Shown here piece by piece: positions 8,021-15,881 of a DNA stretch of 64,000 nucleotides. Made by a program: the position numbers and the translations under genes. Origin of the DNA: DATFEN01 sp035691285 (GTDB lineage: Bacteria > Acidobacteriota > Vicinamibacteria > Fen-336); contig DASSJI010000156.1 of NCBI GenBank assembly GCA_035691285.1, positions 1-64,000 of the forward strand, written 5' to 3'. The notes under the pieces are model-generated. The model saw only the letters and a list, made by a program, of their open reading frames with translations, did not search any database and was not told where the DNA came from. Position 1 is the first letter of the stretch. Each line of letters begins with the position of its first letter.

Positions 8021-9043
8021 ATGAACGACCGCTTTCTGCGCGCCTGCCGGCGCGAGCCGGTGGATCGCACGCCCGTGTGGTTCATGCGCCAGGCCGGCCG
8101 CTACATGGCCGAGTACCGCGCCCTGCGCGAGAAGCATTCGCTGCTCACGCTCTGCCGCACGCCCGAGCTGGCGGTCGAGGTGACGCTCCAGCCGGTGCGC
8201 GCGCTGGGGGTCGACGCCGCGATCCTGTTCAGCGACCTCCTGCTGCCGCTCCAGCCCCTCGGCCTGCCCTTCGATTTCCAGGCGGGGGAGGGGCCCGTCG
8301 TCGAACGCCCGCTCCGCACGCGCGCCGATGTCCTTGCGCTGCGACGCTTCGAGCCGCGCCAGGAGCTGGGCATGGTCCTGGAGGCGATCCGCCTGCTGCG
8401 GCGCGAGCTCGAGGTTCCGCTGATCGGCTTCGCAGGCGCGCCGTTCACGCTGGCTTCGTACGCGGTCGAGGGCGGTCGCTCCAGGGACTTCGCGCGGACC
8501 AAGGCGCTCATGTATGGCGATCCCGAGACCTGGCATCGGCTCGCCACGCTCCTCGCTTCCGTCGTGGGCGACTACCTGCGCGCGCAGGCCGAGGCCGGCG
8601 CCCAGGCGCTGCAGCTCTTCGACTCGTGGATCGGCGCCCTCGACGCCGCCGACTACCGGGAGTTCGCGCTCCCACATGTGCGGGCGATCTTCGACGGCCT
8701 GCGCGGCGTCTCGGTGCCCGTGATCCACTTCGGCACCGGCACCGGTCACCTGCTGGCGCTCCAGGCGGAAGCCGGCGGCGACGTCATCGGCGTGGACTGG
8801 CGGACGCCGCTGGACGACGCCCGCTGGATCGTCGGCCCCGGCGTCGCGCTGCAGGGGAACCTCGATCCGGCCGCGCTTCTCGCCCCGCGCGACCGGCTGC
8901 TGCGACGGGTGGACGAGGTGCTGGCCCGCGCCGCCCGGCTGCCCGGCCACGTCTTCAACCTCGGGCACGGCATCCTGCCGACCACGCCGGTCGAGAGCGT
9001 GAAGGCCGTGGTCGAGCACGTCCACGCGGGGGCTCGTCCGTGA
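8021..9043 (+). CDS. hemE: Uroporphyrinogen decarboxylase
   Basis: A 340-residue enzyme that removes four carboxyl groups from uroporphyrinogen III to give coproporphyrinogen III in heme synthesis. The family signatures are present: WFMRQAGRYM (residues 20-29), the catalytic Asp in FSDLLLP (D72), GFAGAPFTLASY, HFGTGTGHL and FNLGHGILPTTP. The length is normal. Its stop overlaps the hemG start as GTGA, so the two heme genes are coupled. No other heme-pathway gene lies in the window. Confidence 0.96.
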   Translation: MNDRFLRACRREPVDRTPVWFMRQAGRYMAEYRALREKHSLLTLCRTPELAVEVTLQPVRALGVDAAILFSDLLLPLQPLGLPFDFQAGEGPVVERPLRTRADVLALRRFEPRQELGMVLEAIRLLRRELEVPLIGFAGAPFTLASYAVEGGRSRDFARTKALMYGDPETWHRLATLLASVVGDYLRAQAEAGAQALQLFDSWIGALDAADYREFALPHVRAIFDGLRGVSVPVIHFGTGTGHLLALQAEAGGDVIGVDWRTPLDDARWIVGPGVALQGNLDPAALLAPRDRLLRRVDEVLARAARLPGHVFNLGHGILPTTPVESVKAVVEHVHAGARP

Positions 9044-10428
9044 CGAGGACCGACGCGATCATCGTCGGCGGCGGCATCAGCGGGCTCGCGGCGGCGCATG
9101 CCCTGGCCAGGCGCGGGGTGCCGTTCCTGCTCCTCGAGGCGGCGGACCGCTTCGGCGGGGTCATCCGGACCGAGCGCGAGGGCGGCTTCCTGCTCGAGGC
9201 CGGCCCCGACTCGATGCTCGCGCAGAAGCCCGAGGGCGCCGATCTGTGCCGGGAGCTGGGCCTCGGCGACCGCCTCGTGCCCACGAGCCTGGAGCATCGC
9301 AAGGTCTACGTTCTGCACGGGGGCCGGCTCCACGCGCTCCCCGATGGCATGGTCCTGGCCATCCCCACGCGCATCCTGCCGTTCCTCGCGAGCGGCCTGT
9401 TCTCGCCGCTCGCCAAGCTCCGCATGGGCCTCGACCTGGTGCGGCCGGCTCGCCGCGACGGCGCCGACGAGTCCGTGGCCAGCTTCCTGCGACGGCGCTT
9501 CGGCCAGGAGTGCGTCGAGCGCCTCGGCGAGCCGCTACTGGCCGGGATCCACTCGGGCGACCCGGAGCGCCTCTCGATCCGGGCGACCTTCCCGCGATTC
9601 GTCGAGCTCGAGGCAAGGTACGGCAGCCTGGTGCGCGGCATGTGGGCAGCTCCGAAGCCGAAGGGCCCTCCCGCCGCGCCGTTCCACTCGCTGCTCGGAG
9701 GCATGGTCGAGCTGGTCGATGCCCTGGTCGCGCAGCTTCCCGCCGGCTCCCTGCGCGCCGGGACGCCGGTGCGCGGCGTGAGGCGCGAGGACGGCTTCCG
9801 GGTCGAGACGGATCAAGGGGTCGTGCAGGCGAGGACCCTGGTGCTGGCGGTGCCGCCGGCCAAGGCGGCGCCGCTCCTCGAGTCGCTCGTGCCCGAGGCG
9901 GGCCCGGCGCTGCGCGCCGTGCCCTCCGCCTCGACCGCGACGGTCCTCCTGGGCTTCCGCCGCGAGGACGTCGCCCATCCTCTGGACGGTTACGGCTTGG
10001 TCGTTCCCGCGACCGAGGGCCGAGCCACCGCTGCCTTGACCTTCGCCTCCACCAAGCTCCCCGGGCGCGCGCCGGACGGCCACGTGCTGCTGCGCGGGTT
10101 CGTCGGAGGCGTGCGCGACCCGGGCGCCCTGTCCGGAGACGACGCGACGCTGCTCGACACCGTGCGGCGCGACATGCAGGACGTGCTGGGCCTGCGCGGC
10201 GCGCCGGTCGTTGCCCGCGTCTTCCGCTGGCCGGAGGCGACGCCCCAGATGGAGGTGGGCCACCTGGCGCGCATGGCCTCCCTGGACGCCCGTCTCGCGG
10301 CCGTGCCGGGTCTCCACGTCGGCGGCGCGGGCCTTCGCGTCACGGGCGTGCCCGACTGCGTCGCCGAAGGCACGCGCCTCGCCGAGGCGGCGGCCGCCTA
10401 CCTCGCCCCGGCCGGCCGCAGTTCCTGA
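9040..10428 (+). CDS. hemG: Protoporphyrinogen oxidase (oxygen-dependent, HemY-type)
   Basis: A 462-residue FAD protein oxidising protoporphyrinogen IX to protoporphyrin IX, or acting as coproporphyrinogen oxidase in the HemY class. The dinucleotide-binding motif VGGGISGLAAA is at residues 9-19, followed by LLEAADRFGG. The C-terminal FAD contact GLHVGGAGLRVTGVPDCV is also present. It starts at the GTG overlapping hemE. Its last 31 bp overlap the 3' end of the metalloprotease gene on the other strand. Which porphyrin it uses cannot be read from the sequence. Confidence 0.93.
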   Translation: MTRTDAIIVGGGISGLAAAHALARRGVPFLLLEAADRFGGVIRTEREGGFLLEAGPDSMLAQKPEGADLCRELGLGDRLVPTSLEHRKVYVLHGGRLHALPDGMVLAIPTRILPFLASGLFSPLAKLRMGLDLVRPARRDGADESVASFLRRRFGQECVERLGEPLLAGIHSGDPERLSIRATFPRFVELEARYGSLVRGMWAAPKPKGPPAAPFHSLLGGMVELVDALVAQLPAGSLRAGTPVRGVRREDGFRVETDQGVVQARTLVLAVPPAKAAPLLESLVPEAGPALRAVPSASTATVLLGFRREDVAHPLDGYGLVVPATEGRATAALTFASTKLPGRAPDGHVLLRGFVGGVRDPGALSGDDATLLDTVRRDMQDVLGLRGAPVVARVFRWPEATPQMEVGHLARMASLDARLAAVPGLHVGGAGLRVTGVPDCVAEGTRLAEAAAAYLAPAGRSS

Positions 10429-12854
10429 GGCACGACGTCGAGCGCCCCGATCGGCCGTCCGGGCGGCGCAGGCGGCCTGGGCGGCGTGCGGCGCGTCTCC
10501 GGATTGTCGAGGAACTCCGCGAGGTCGCGCTCCGCGAGGCGCAGGTGCGCCTCTTCGGCGGCGTCGGCGCCGCGTCGCAGCTTCAGCTCCGAGCGCAGCC
10601 GGACCAGCCGGGCCAACGCCGCGGCCCGAACGTCGGCCGCGGCGGTCGCGTTCGCGGCCAGCCCCATCGTGGCCTCGAGCACGATCCGCTGGACGACGCG
10701 ACGCAGCGAGCGGCGGCGCGAGTCGGCGTCGCCGGATGCTCCCCAGGTCGCGGCGACGAGCCTTCGGAGCACGCTGTCGAAGCGCAGGGTCTCCGTGCCG
10801 GTCGCCAGCTCGAGGCGCTGGGCGCGCTCGGGGTCGAGCAGCGGGTGGACGATCAGGCCGGCCAGGGCACGGGCGGCCGAGAGCCGGTCGAAGCCGGGGC
10901 CGGCGCCGGACTCGAAGCGCTCGCGGGTCGCTCGGCGCAAGTTGGGCGGCCCGACGAGCGCCGCGGCGACGCGCTCCGGCACGTCCAGGTTCTCGGGCGC
11001 GAGGGCGGCCAGGAGCAGCTCGAGCGCCTCCTTCTGCTTCGCCGCCGGGACCCACTCGGCCGGCGCCTGTCCGTCCCCCCCGACTGCGTTCGTCTGGAAG
11101 CGGCCGCCCACGTACTGCTGTGCCGCCTGGATCCCGAAGCGGTGGTAGAGGTAGGCGAAGTTGAAGCGCGGGACGAGATCGTAGAGGGGCGCCCCGGGCG
11201 GAAGCTGCTCGGGCCCGAAGCGCTCCAGGATCACGCGCCGCACCTCCTGCGTCGTGCGCAGCCAGGCCACCGGGTCCGCTCCCCAGTCGTATTCGGCCCA
11301 GCGCGGATCGCTCGTCAGGGGGTAGACGTTCCCCTGGGCGTAGCCCTTCCGGACGATGCCGTCGAGGCTCGCGGCATCCGCGCCCGGCGTGTAGCCCCAG
11401 CGGACCATCAGGCGGTCGTACGAGCCCACGCTCCGCGGATAGGCGTCTGAGAGATCGAGGGCTCCTTCCTTCAGCTCGATGTGCGGCGCGAGGTAGTCCA
11501 TCACCGAGCCCCAGCCGAACGTCGTGGCCGCCCAGTTGTGGTCGAGGCCGAGGACGTGGCCCACCTCGTGGGCCGCGAGGTAGCGCAGGCGCGCGAGGAC
11601 GAGGCCCTCCTCGTCGTCGAACGGGCTCCCGGCCAGCTTCGCGAGCCAGCCGGCGTCGGGGTCGTCCCCCGCCGCGCAGGCGCCACCCGGCAGCCGCGCG
11701 TTCCGCCACATCAGCGAGGTGGTGCGCCTGCGGTGCGAGTCGATGCGCGCGACGCCGTGGAGGATCTCGCCGGTGCGCGGGTCCGTGCGCGACTCGCCCA
11801 CGGACCAGCCGCGCTCGGCGCGGTGGATCCACTCGATGCCCGAGTAGCGGGCGTCGAGGAACGTCGCGCCCTCCGGCAGGTCGTCCACCACGATCGCGTT
11901 CTGGAAGCCGGCCTCCTCGAAGGCGGCGTTCCACCACAGCGCGGCCTCGCGAACCGCGCTCCGCTCCGGCTCGGGCATCCCGCGCTCGAGGTGGAGGCGG
12001 ATCGGCTTCACGGGCTCGGACAGCGCCGCGGCCGGGTCCTTCTTCTCGAGCCGCCAGCGGTTCGCCAAATGGCGCTCGAGCGGCTCGGTGAACGGCGCCG
12101 CGTGGTCGAGATAGCGCTCGGAGAAGAAGCCGATGCGCGGGTCCTGGGCGCGGGTCGCGAAGCCCGGCGCCGGGAGGCGCAGGAAGGTGTGGTGGAGGAG
12201 AAGCGTCATGGTGCGGCCGTCGGGCATCGCGTCGGCGAGGGCAGGCGCCGGGCTGTCGGCGGTGAAGCTTGCGAGCACCTCGATCTCGGTGTTGAGTGGG
12301 AAGGCCGCCGTCCTCTCGAGGCGGAACGCCGAGCGCGCCGCATCGTGGCGCCAGCCCGAGTGGCCGGACGCCTGGAGGATCGGCGCCACGACCGTGTCGC
12401 GGAGGAGGAACTCCGTCGCGTCGACGAGCACGCGGTCCGCGTCCTCCGCGACCACGTCGAAGGCCGCGAGGATCGCCGAAGGGAAGGACTCCTCGACGAC
12501 GCGCGTGCGCTCGGGATCGGCCACGCCGCTCCTGTGGGTGGTCTGCAGCTGGCGCAGCAGGGCTCGAGGGCCGACGCGCTCGAAGCGCACGAGGCCCAGG
12601 TTGCCGAGCTGGCCGCGGTCCAGGAAGGTCTCGATCACGCCCGCGCCGCCGGCGATCCCGACGCCATAGAGAAGGTCCTCGCCCGGACGAGCCACCTCGA
12701 GAAGCAAGCGGCCCTTCGCGGCGTCCCAGTAGAACGGAACGAAGCCGTCGTGACGCCTGAGACCCTGGGTGCGTGCCGCGACCGTGGGAGGGGTCTCGAC
12801 GGCCAGGACGGACGAGGACAGCAGGAGGTAGGCGAAGAGCGCGCGGAGGACCAT
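10398..12854 (-). CDS. Secreted zinc metalloprotease, metzincin type (DUF5117/DUF4953-like)
   Basis: An 818-residue secreted protein with an N-terminal signal peptide (RALFAYLLLSSSVLAV). The zinc motif HEVGHVLGLDH starts at H429 and fits HExxHxxGxxH; the Met-turn GSVMDYLAP follows about 25 residues later. The N-terminal 300 residues resemble the DUF5117/5118 region of large periplasmic metalloproteases, and the C-terminal part is helical and unassigned. The substrate is unknown. The gene appears monocistronic, with a -10 element 5 nt before its ATG, and ends inside hemG on the opposite strand. Confidence 0.85.
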   Translation of the reverse strand: MVLRALFAYLLLSSSVLAVETPPTVAARTQGLRRHDGFVPFYWDAAKGRLLLEVARPGEDLLYGVGIAGGAGVIETFLDRGQLGNLGLVRFERVGPRALLRQLQTTHRSGVADPERTRVVEESFPSAILAAFDVVAEDADRVLVDATEFLLRDTVVAPILQASGHSGWRHDAARSAFRLERTAAFPLNTEIEVLASFTADSPAPALADAMPDGRTMTLLLHHTFLRLPAPGFATRAQDPRIGFFSERYLDHAAPFTEPLERHLANRWRLEKKDPAAALSEPVKPIRLHLERGMPEPERSAVREAALWWNAAFEEAGFQNAIVVDDLPEGATFLDARYSGIEWIHRAERGWSVGESRTDPRTGEILHGVARIDSHRRRTTSLMWRNARLPGGACAAGDDPDAGWLAKLAGSPFDDEEGLVLARLRYLAAHEVGHVLGLDHNWAATTFGWGSVMDYLAPHIELKEGALDLSDAYPRSVGSYDRLMVRWGYTPGADAASLDGIVRKGYAQGNVYPLTSDPRWAEYDWGADPVAWLRTTQEVRRVILERFGPEQLPPGAPLYDLVPRFNFAYLYHRFGIQAAQQYVGGRFQTNAVGGDGQAPAEWVPAAKQKEALELLLAALAPENLDVPERVAAALVGPPNLRRATRERFESGAGPGFDRLSAARALAGLIVHPLLDPERAQRLELATGTETLRFDSVLRRLVAATWGASGDADSRRRSLRRVVQRIVLEATMGLAANATAAADVRAAALARLVRLRSELKLRRGADAAEEAHLRLAERDLAEFLDNPETRRTPPRPPAPPGRPIGALDVVPQELRPAGAR

Positions 12855-12859
12855 GGCGC

Positions 12860-12865
12860 ATTCTA
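12860..12865 (-). promoter_or_regulatory. -10 element of the metzincin gene (leaderless type)
   Basis: TAGAAT on the minus strand ends 5 nt before the ATG at 12854. Confidence 0.4.
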
Positions 12866-12872
12866 GGCGCGG

Positions 12873-13109
12873 TCAGTGGCGGCGCTCGCGCAGGAAGGCC
12901 CGCAGCGCGTCGTGAAGCTCGGCGGGCAGCGCCGCCCCCGTCGCGTCGCGCAGGATGCGGGGCGTCTCGCGATAGGAGTGGAGGAAGGCCACGCAGCGCG
13001 CGCAGCCCGCGACGTGGGCCTCGAGGGCGGCGGCCACGTCCGCGGGCAGGACGCCTTCGAGGTAGTCCATGAGCAGCTCGACGCCGGAGGCGCACACCAC
13101 GGCGTTCAT
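12873..13109 (-). CDS. Zinc-finger anti-sigma factor (zf-HC2)
   Basis: A 78-residue protein with the ZAS-type signature: an early Cys (C6), then H32-x3-C36-x2-C39 in HVAGCARC. It overlaps the sigma-factor stop by 4 nt (ATGA), the usual arrangement for an anti-sigma binding its own sigma. It has no membrane segment, so it should be cytoplasmic and may respond to redox state or zinc, as known soluble ZAS proteins do. The response is inference; pairing with the upstream sigma is well supported by position. Confidence 0.85.
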   Translation of the reverse strand: MNAVVCASGVELLMDYLEGVLPADVAAALEAHVAGCARCVAFLHSYRETPRILRDATGAALPAELHDALRAFLRERRH

Positions 13110-13714
13110 GGCCGTGCCCCCGCCACGCTGCTCAAGTAGCCTCGGAGCATGAGACGCGCGCGGTGCACGCGCTGGCGGACCGTCGCGACGTCCACTCCCA
13201 GGACCTGCGCGACCTCGGCGGTCGACATCTCCTCCAGGTCCCGCAGCACGAAGGCCTCACGGTACAGATCCGGCAGCCGATCGATCCCGGCCCGGGCCCG
13301 CTCGGCGAGCAGACGCCGGTCGAGCAGCTCCTCGGCGCGGGCTGCGACCTGCAGCTCGGCAGGGGTGGCGTCGTGGAGGCCGTCCGCGTCGAAGCGGGGC
13401 AGGAACGATTCGAGCGACTCGGCGGGACGCCGCGACCGGGCGCGGCGCAGCATCAGGGACGAGTTGGTCGCGACGCGATAGAGCCAGGTCGAGAAGCGCG
13501 CCTCGCCGCGAAACGACGCCAGGCCGCGGTAGACCCGCAGGAACGTCTCCTGCAGGGCATCCCGTGCTTCGGACTCGTCCCCGGTCAGGCGGCAGGCCAG
13601 GCGGAACACGCGGGCCTCGTAGCGGGCCAGGATCTCCTCGAAGGCGGGCTCGTCCCCGGCCGCGGCGCGCGCGGCGAGCGTCTCGTCGCTCGTCTCCGCG
13701 GCGGGGACGTCCAT
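13106..13714 (-). CDS. ECF-like sigma-70 family RNA polymerase sigma factor
   Basis: A 202-residue two-domain sigma factor. Region 2 is seen in FEEILARYEARVFRLACRL, EARDALQETFLRVYRGLASF and ARFSTWLYRVATN; region 4 in LPDLYREAFVLRDLEEMS and TAEVAQVLGVDVATVRQRVH. The ATG at 13714 lies just upstream of region 2, and residues of the longer open frame before it belong to the DUF1059 and flavoprotein genes read in another phase. It is coupled to the anti-sigma downstream. Its target promoters are not evident. Confidence 0.92.
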   Translation of the reverse strand: MDVPAAETSDETLAARAAAGDEPAFEEILARYEARVFRLACRLTGDESEARDALQETFLRVYRGLASFRGEARFSTWLYRVATNSSLMLRRARSRRPAESLESFLPRFDADGLHDATPAELQVAARAEELLDRRLLAERARAGIDRLPDLYREAFVLRDLEEMSTAEVAQVLGVDVATVRQRVHRARLMLRGYLSSVAGARP

Positions 13715-13722
13715 GCCCGCCG

Positions 13723-13728
13723 AGTCTA
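13723..13728 (-). promoter_or_regulatory. -10 element of the sigma-factor gene, overlapping the DUF1059 stop
   Basis: TAGACT on the minus strand ends 8 nt before the sigma ATG at 13714. Its first three bases are the TAG stop of the DUF1059 gene, so the sigma gene could have its own leaderless transcript as well as read-through from upstream. Confidence 0.35.
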
Positions 13729-13902
13729 GCGGCTCTGGATCGCCGCCTTGACCTTCGCCGCCAGCTCCGGGGTGACCTCCTTCACGCCGTGGACGTCGGC
13801 GGCGTGGGCCACGACCCTCTTCAGCAGCTCCTCTTCGGTGGGGGAGTCGGCCGTGAAGGCGCAGCCCTCGACCACGTCGTTGCAGGCGATGTGCTTCGTC
13901 AT
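13726..13902 (-). CDS. DUF1059 small protein
   Basis: A 58-residue protein starting MTKHIACNDVVEGCAF, with the spaced cysteines (C7, C14) and the following acidic-helical part (TEEELLKRVVAHAADVHGV) of the DUF1059 family. No function is established for the family. Its ATG overlaps the stop of the upstream flavoprotein gene by 4 nt and it ends 11 nt before the sigma-factor ATG, so it sits inside the same operon. The link to the sigma/anti-sigma pair hints at a stress role, which is inference only. Confidence 0.8.
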   Translation of the reverse strand: MTKHIACNDVVEGCAFTADSPTEEELLKRVVAHAADVHGVKEVTPELAAKVKAAIQSR

Positions 13903-14834
13903 CTCGCTCTCCTCTCGTCGGTTTCGTCCGCCCCCGCCCTTGAGATGCCGCGCTCGCCGCCGTGTGACAGCTGCGGATTGGCCGGTGAGCGCTCGAGGAG
14001 GCTGAAGCGAAGCGCGCTGCCGCGGGGGGTGTCGGCGACCTCTTCGATCTTGAACGCGACGCAGAAGTCACGGCCGACCTCGGCGCGGCCCGTGAGCTGT
14101 AACACGCCTCCAGTCGCGAAGTCCACGAACAGGAGACCCGCGCGGGGCTGCGCGACGAGGTTGCCGAGCGTGTTGAACATGCCGTTGCCCGGGTAGTCAT
14201 CGAACGCGAGCCGGTCCCGAGCGAGGACGCGGACGAACCCGGGGAAGCCCCCGCGATGCGACGCGTCGGCGCCTCCCTCGGGGTGGAGGCTCGCGATGAA
14301 GAACGTGTCTGCCCGCGCGACCCATTCCTGCTGCCGCGCGTCGAGAACCGAGCCGACGCGCGTGGGCCCGGCGGCGCCTCCTTCCGCGTCAGGCTCCGGG
14401 CGTCGGCGCTGAATGTACTTCGGGCAGTTGCCGTAGGCCTGCTCAACGCGCAGGAAGACGCCCTCGGGAGAGAGGAGGCCGCGGCCGTTGAACCGCATCC
14501 GCTGCCGCGTGCGCGGGTCGAGCACGAGCACGCCCAGCTCCGGCCGCGCCGCCAGGGCGTCGGCCAGCGGATCGCCGGCGCTCGGACGGGCGGCGAGCCG
14601 CAGGAGCGTTCGGTCGACCGGCGCGATGAATCCCGCAGGGCCGGTCAGAAGCGACGCCCACACGCGCCCGCTCGACTCGACGCTCGCGGCCACGGCGAAG
14701 CGCTGGCGCGCGAGGAAGCGCTCGATTCCCGCCGGCAGTTCGGACGCGATGATGCGCCCCACCGCTAGCGCCGCTTCCGCGACTCCTGCACGCTCCTGCA
14801 GCTCCAGCTCGCCGGGATGGAAGGGGCTCGTCAC
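13899..14834 (-). CDS. Pyridoxamine 5'-phosphate oxidase-family flavin-binding protein
   Basis: A 311-residue protein. I chose the GTG at 14834, which gives the family-typical start TSPFHPGELELQERAGV and has GAAGG just upstream; a TTG at 14870 would add 12 residues. The flavin-binding split barrel is seen in FFIASLHPEGGADASHRGG, FDDYPGNGMFNTLGNL and GLLFVDFATGGVLQLTGRA; a first barrel half covers RFAVAASVESSGRVWASLL. Relatives include putative PPOX proteins fused to ferredoxin reductases, but no reductase domain is present here. It heads the operon with DUF1059 and sigma/anti-sigma. Confidence 0.85.
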   Translation of the reverse strand: MTSPFHPGELELQERAGVAEAALAVGRIIASELPAGIERFLARQRFAVAASVESSGRVWASLLTGPAGFIAPVDRTLLRLAARPSAGDPLADALAARPELGVLVLDPRTRQRMRFNGRGLLSPEGVFLRVEQAYGNCPKYIQRRRPEPDAEGGAAGPTRVGSVLDARQQEWVARADTFFIASLHPEGGADASHRGGFPGFVRVLARDRLAFDDYPGNGMFNTLGNLVAQPRAGLLFVDFATGGVLQLTGRAEVGRDFCVAFKIEEVADTPRGSALRFSLLERSPANPQLSHGGERGISRAGADETDERRAR

Positions 14835-14920
14835 ATGCCTTCGGATGCCGGCGGGCGGCAACCGTGACAAGTGAACAGGGCATTCCGTCCTTCGCCGAGG
14901 TCACGGGGCGCGTGTGAGGT

Positions 14921-14932
14921 GCGTCACGACGC
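14921..14932. promoter_or_regulatory. Palindrome upstream of a sigma-54 promoter
   Basis: GCGTC-AC-GACGC, a perfect 5-2-5 palindrome about 80 bp upstream of the predicted sigma-54 transcription start. The spacing suits an enhancer-binding-protein site, but this is inference from position and symmetry. Confidence 0.3.
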
Positions 14933-14983
14933 CTGCAAGTGGCTGATCCGGGGCGGTCTGCGGCCCACCTTCGGCTGGCGGCC

Positions 14984-14999
14984 TGGCACCGCGTTTGCT
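14984..14999 (+). promoter_or_regulatory. Sigma-54 (-24/-12) promoter
   Basis: TGGCACC at 14984-14990 and TTGCT at 14995-14999 match the RpoN consensus, with the invariant GG and GC separated by exactly 10 bp. Transcription would begin near 15010, about 19 nt before the lipoprotein ATG. Confidence 0.75.
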
Positions 15000-15028
15000 C
15001 CCTCCTCGCGGACGTGAGGAGGAGCCAG

Positions 15029-15847
15029 ATGCCCCGCAAGACGTGGACCCTGGTGATGGCGGCGTCCCTGGCCGCTGGCTGCGGCGCCGTGAAGAGCTCG
15101 GATCAGGCAGAGAAGGAAGCGCTGGAGCAGCGCGTGGCGGAGCTGGAGCGCAGGCTCCTGGAGGCCGAGAAGCCGGCGGAGGCCACCCCTGCGCCCGCCC
15201 GCGCGGCTGTCGCGGCGCCGAGCCCGCGCCGACCCGTCGCGGTCGCCGCGGAGCCCACGCCGGCGCCGCGGCCGGAGGCGGAGCCCGAGGCTCCGCGCAT
15301 GGCGCCCGTGATCGAGGGCGCGCCGCCCACGCCCGCGCTGCCGCCGCCACTCGTCATCGCCGAGGGCACGACCCTCGAGTTGATCCTCGAGGACGGGCTC
15401 TCCTCCCGGACGAGCCGCGCGGGCGACAGGGTCGTGGCCCGCATCGAGCGCGCGACGTCGCCAGACGGCGAGGTCGCACTCCCCGGCGGCAGCTTCCTCG
15501 AGGGTCGGGTCGTCGAGGCCCGGGAATCCGGACGCGTCAAGGGCAAGGCGCGCGTCGACGTCGCGTTCGACAAGATCGTGGTTCGAGGGAAGCGGTACTC
15601 CGTCGAGGCCAGCGGCCTCAGCCTCGTGGCCGACGACTCCCACAAGCGCGACGCCGGAATCGTGGCCGGCAGCGCGGCCGCGGGCGCCATCCTGGGCGCG
15701 ATCACGGGCGGCAGCGCCACGAAGGGAGCGGTGCTGGGCGGCGCCGCCGGCGGCGGGGCCGTGCTCGCGACCAAGGGAAAGGAGATCGAGCTGCCCGCCG
15801 GCAGTCCGGCCAGCGTGCGCGTGACCCGGGAGCGCGTGATCGGCTGA
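15029..15847 (+). CDS. Predicted lipoprotein with glycine-zipper C-terminal region
   Basis: A 272-residue exported protein. The signal ends in a lipobox (SLAAGC, Cys at about 18), followed by a short coiled coil (EKEALEQRVAELERRLLEAE), a long Pro/Ala linker (about 48-108), and a beta-rich domain (GTTLELILEDGLSSRTSRAG to VDVAFDKIVV). A glycine-rich zipper (AGSAAAGAILGAITGG, GAVLGGAAGGGAVLA) near 210-250 probably inserts in or lies against a membrane. GAGGAGG precedes the ATG. I recognise no named family; the layout recalls SlyB/YmgG-like glycine-zipper envelope proteins. It is the apparent target of the sigma-54 promoter upstream. Confidence 0.8.
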   Translation: MPRKTWTLVMAASLAAGCGAVKSSDQAEKEALEQRVAELERRLLEAEKPAEATPAPARAAVAAPSPRRPVAVAAEPTPAPRPEAEPEAPRMAPVIEGAPPTPALPPPLVIAEGTTLELILEDGLSSRTSRAGDRVVARIERATSPDGEVALPGGSFLEGRVVEARESGRVKGKARVDVAFDKIVVRGKRYSVEASGLSLVADDSHKRDAGIVAGSAAAGAILGAITGGSATKGAVLGGAAGGGAVLATKGKEIELPAGSPASVRVTRERVIG

Positions 15848-15853
15848 GAGGGG

Positions 15854-15881
15854 GGCCGGCTCGCGTTGCGGCGGGCCGGCC
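15854..15881. terminator. Inverted repeat between convergent genes
   Basis: GGCCGGC (15854-15860) pairs with GCCGGCC (15875-15881) across a 14-nt loop, between the lipoprotein and the selenoprotein gene. Its last base is part of the minus-strand stop codon. No U-tract follows, so it is a candidate bidirectional terminator only. Confidence 0.35.
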
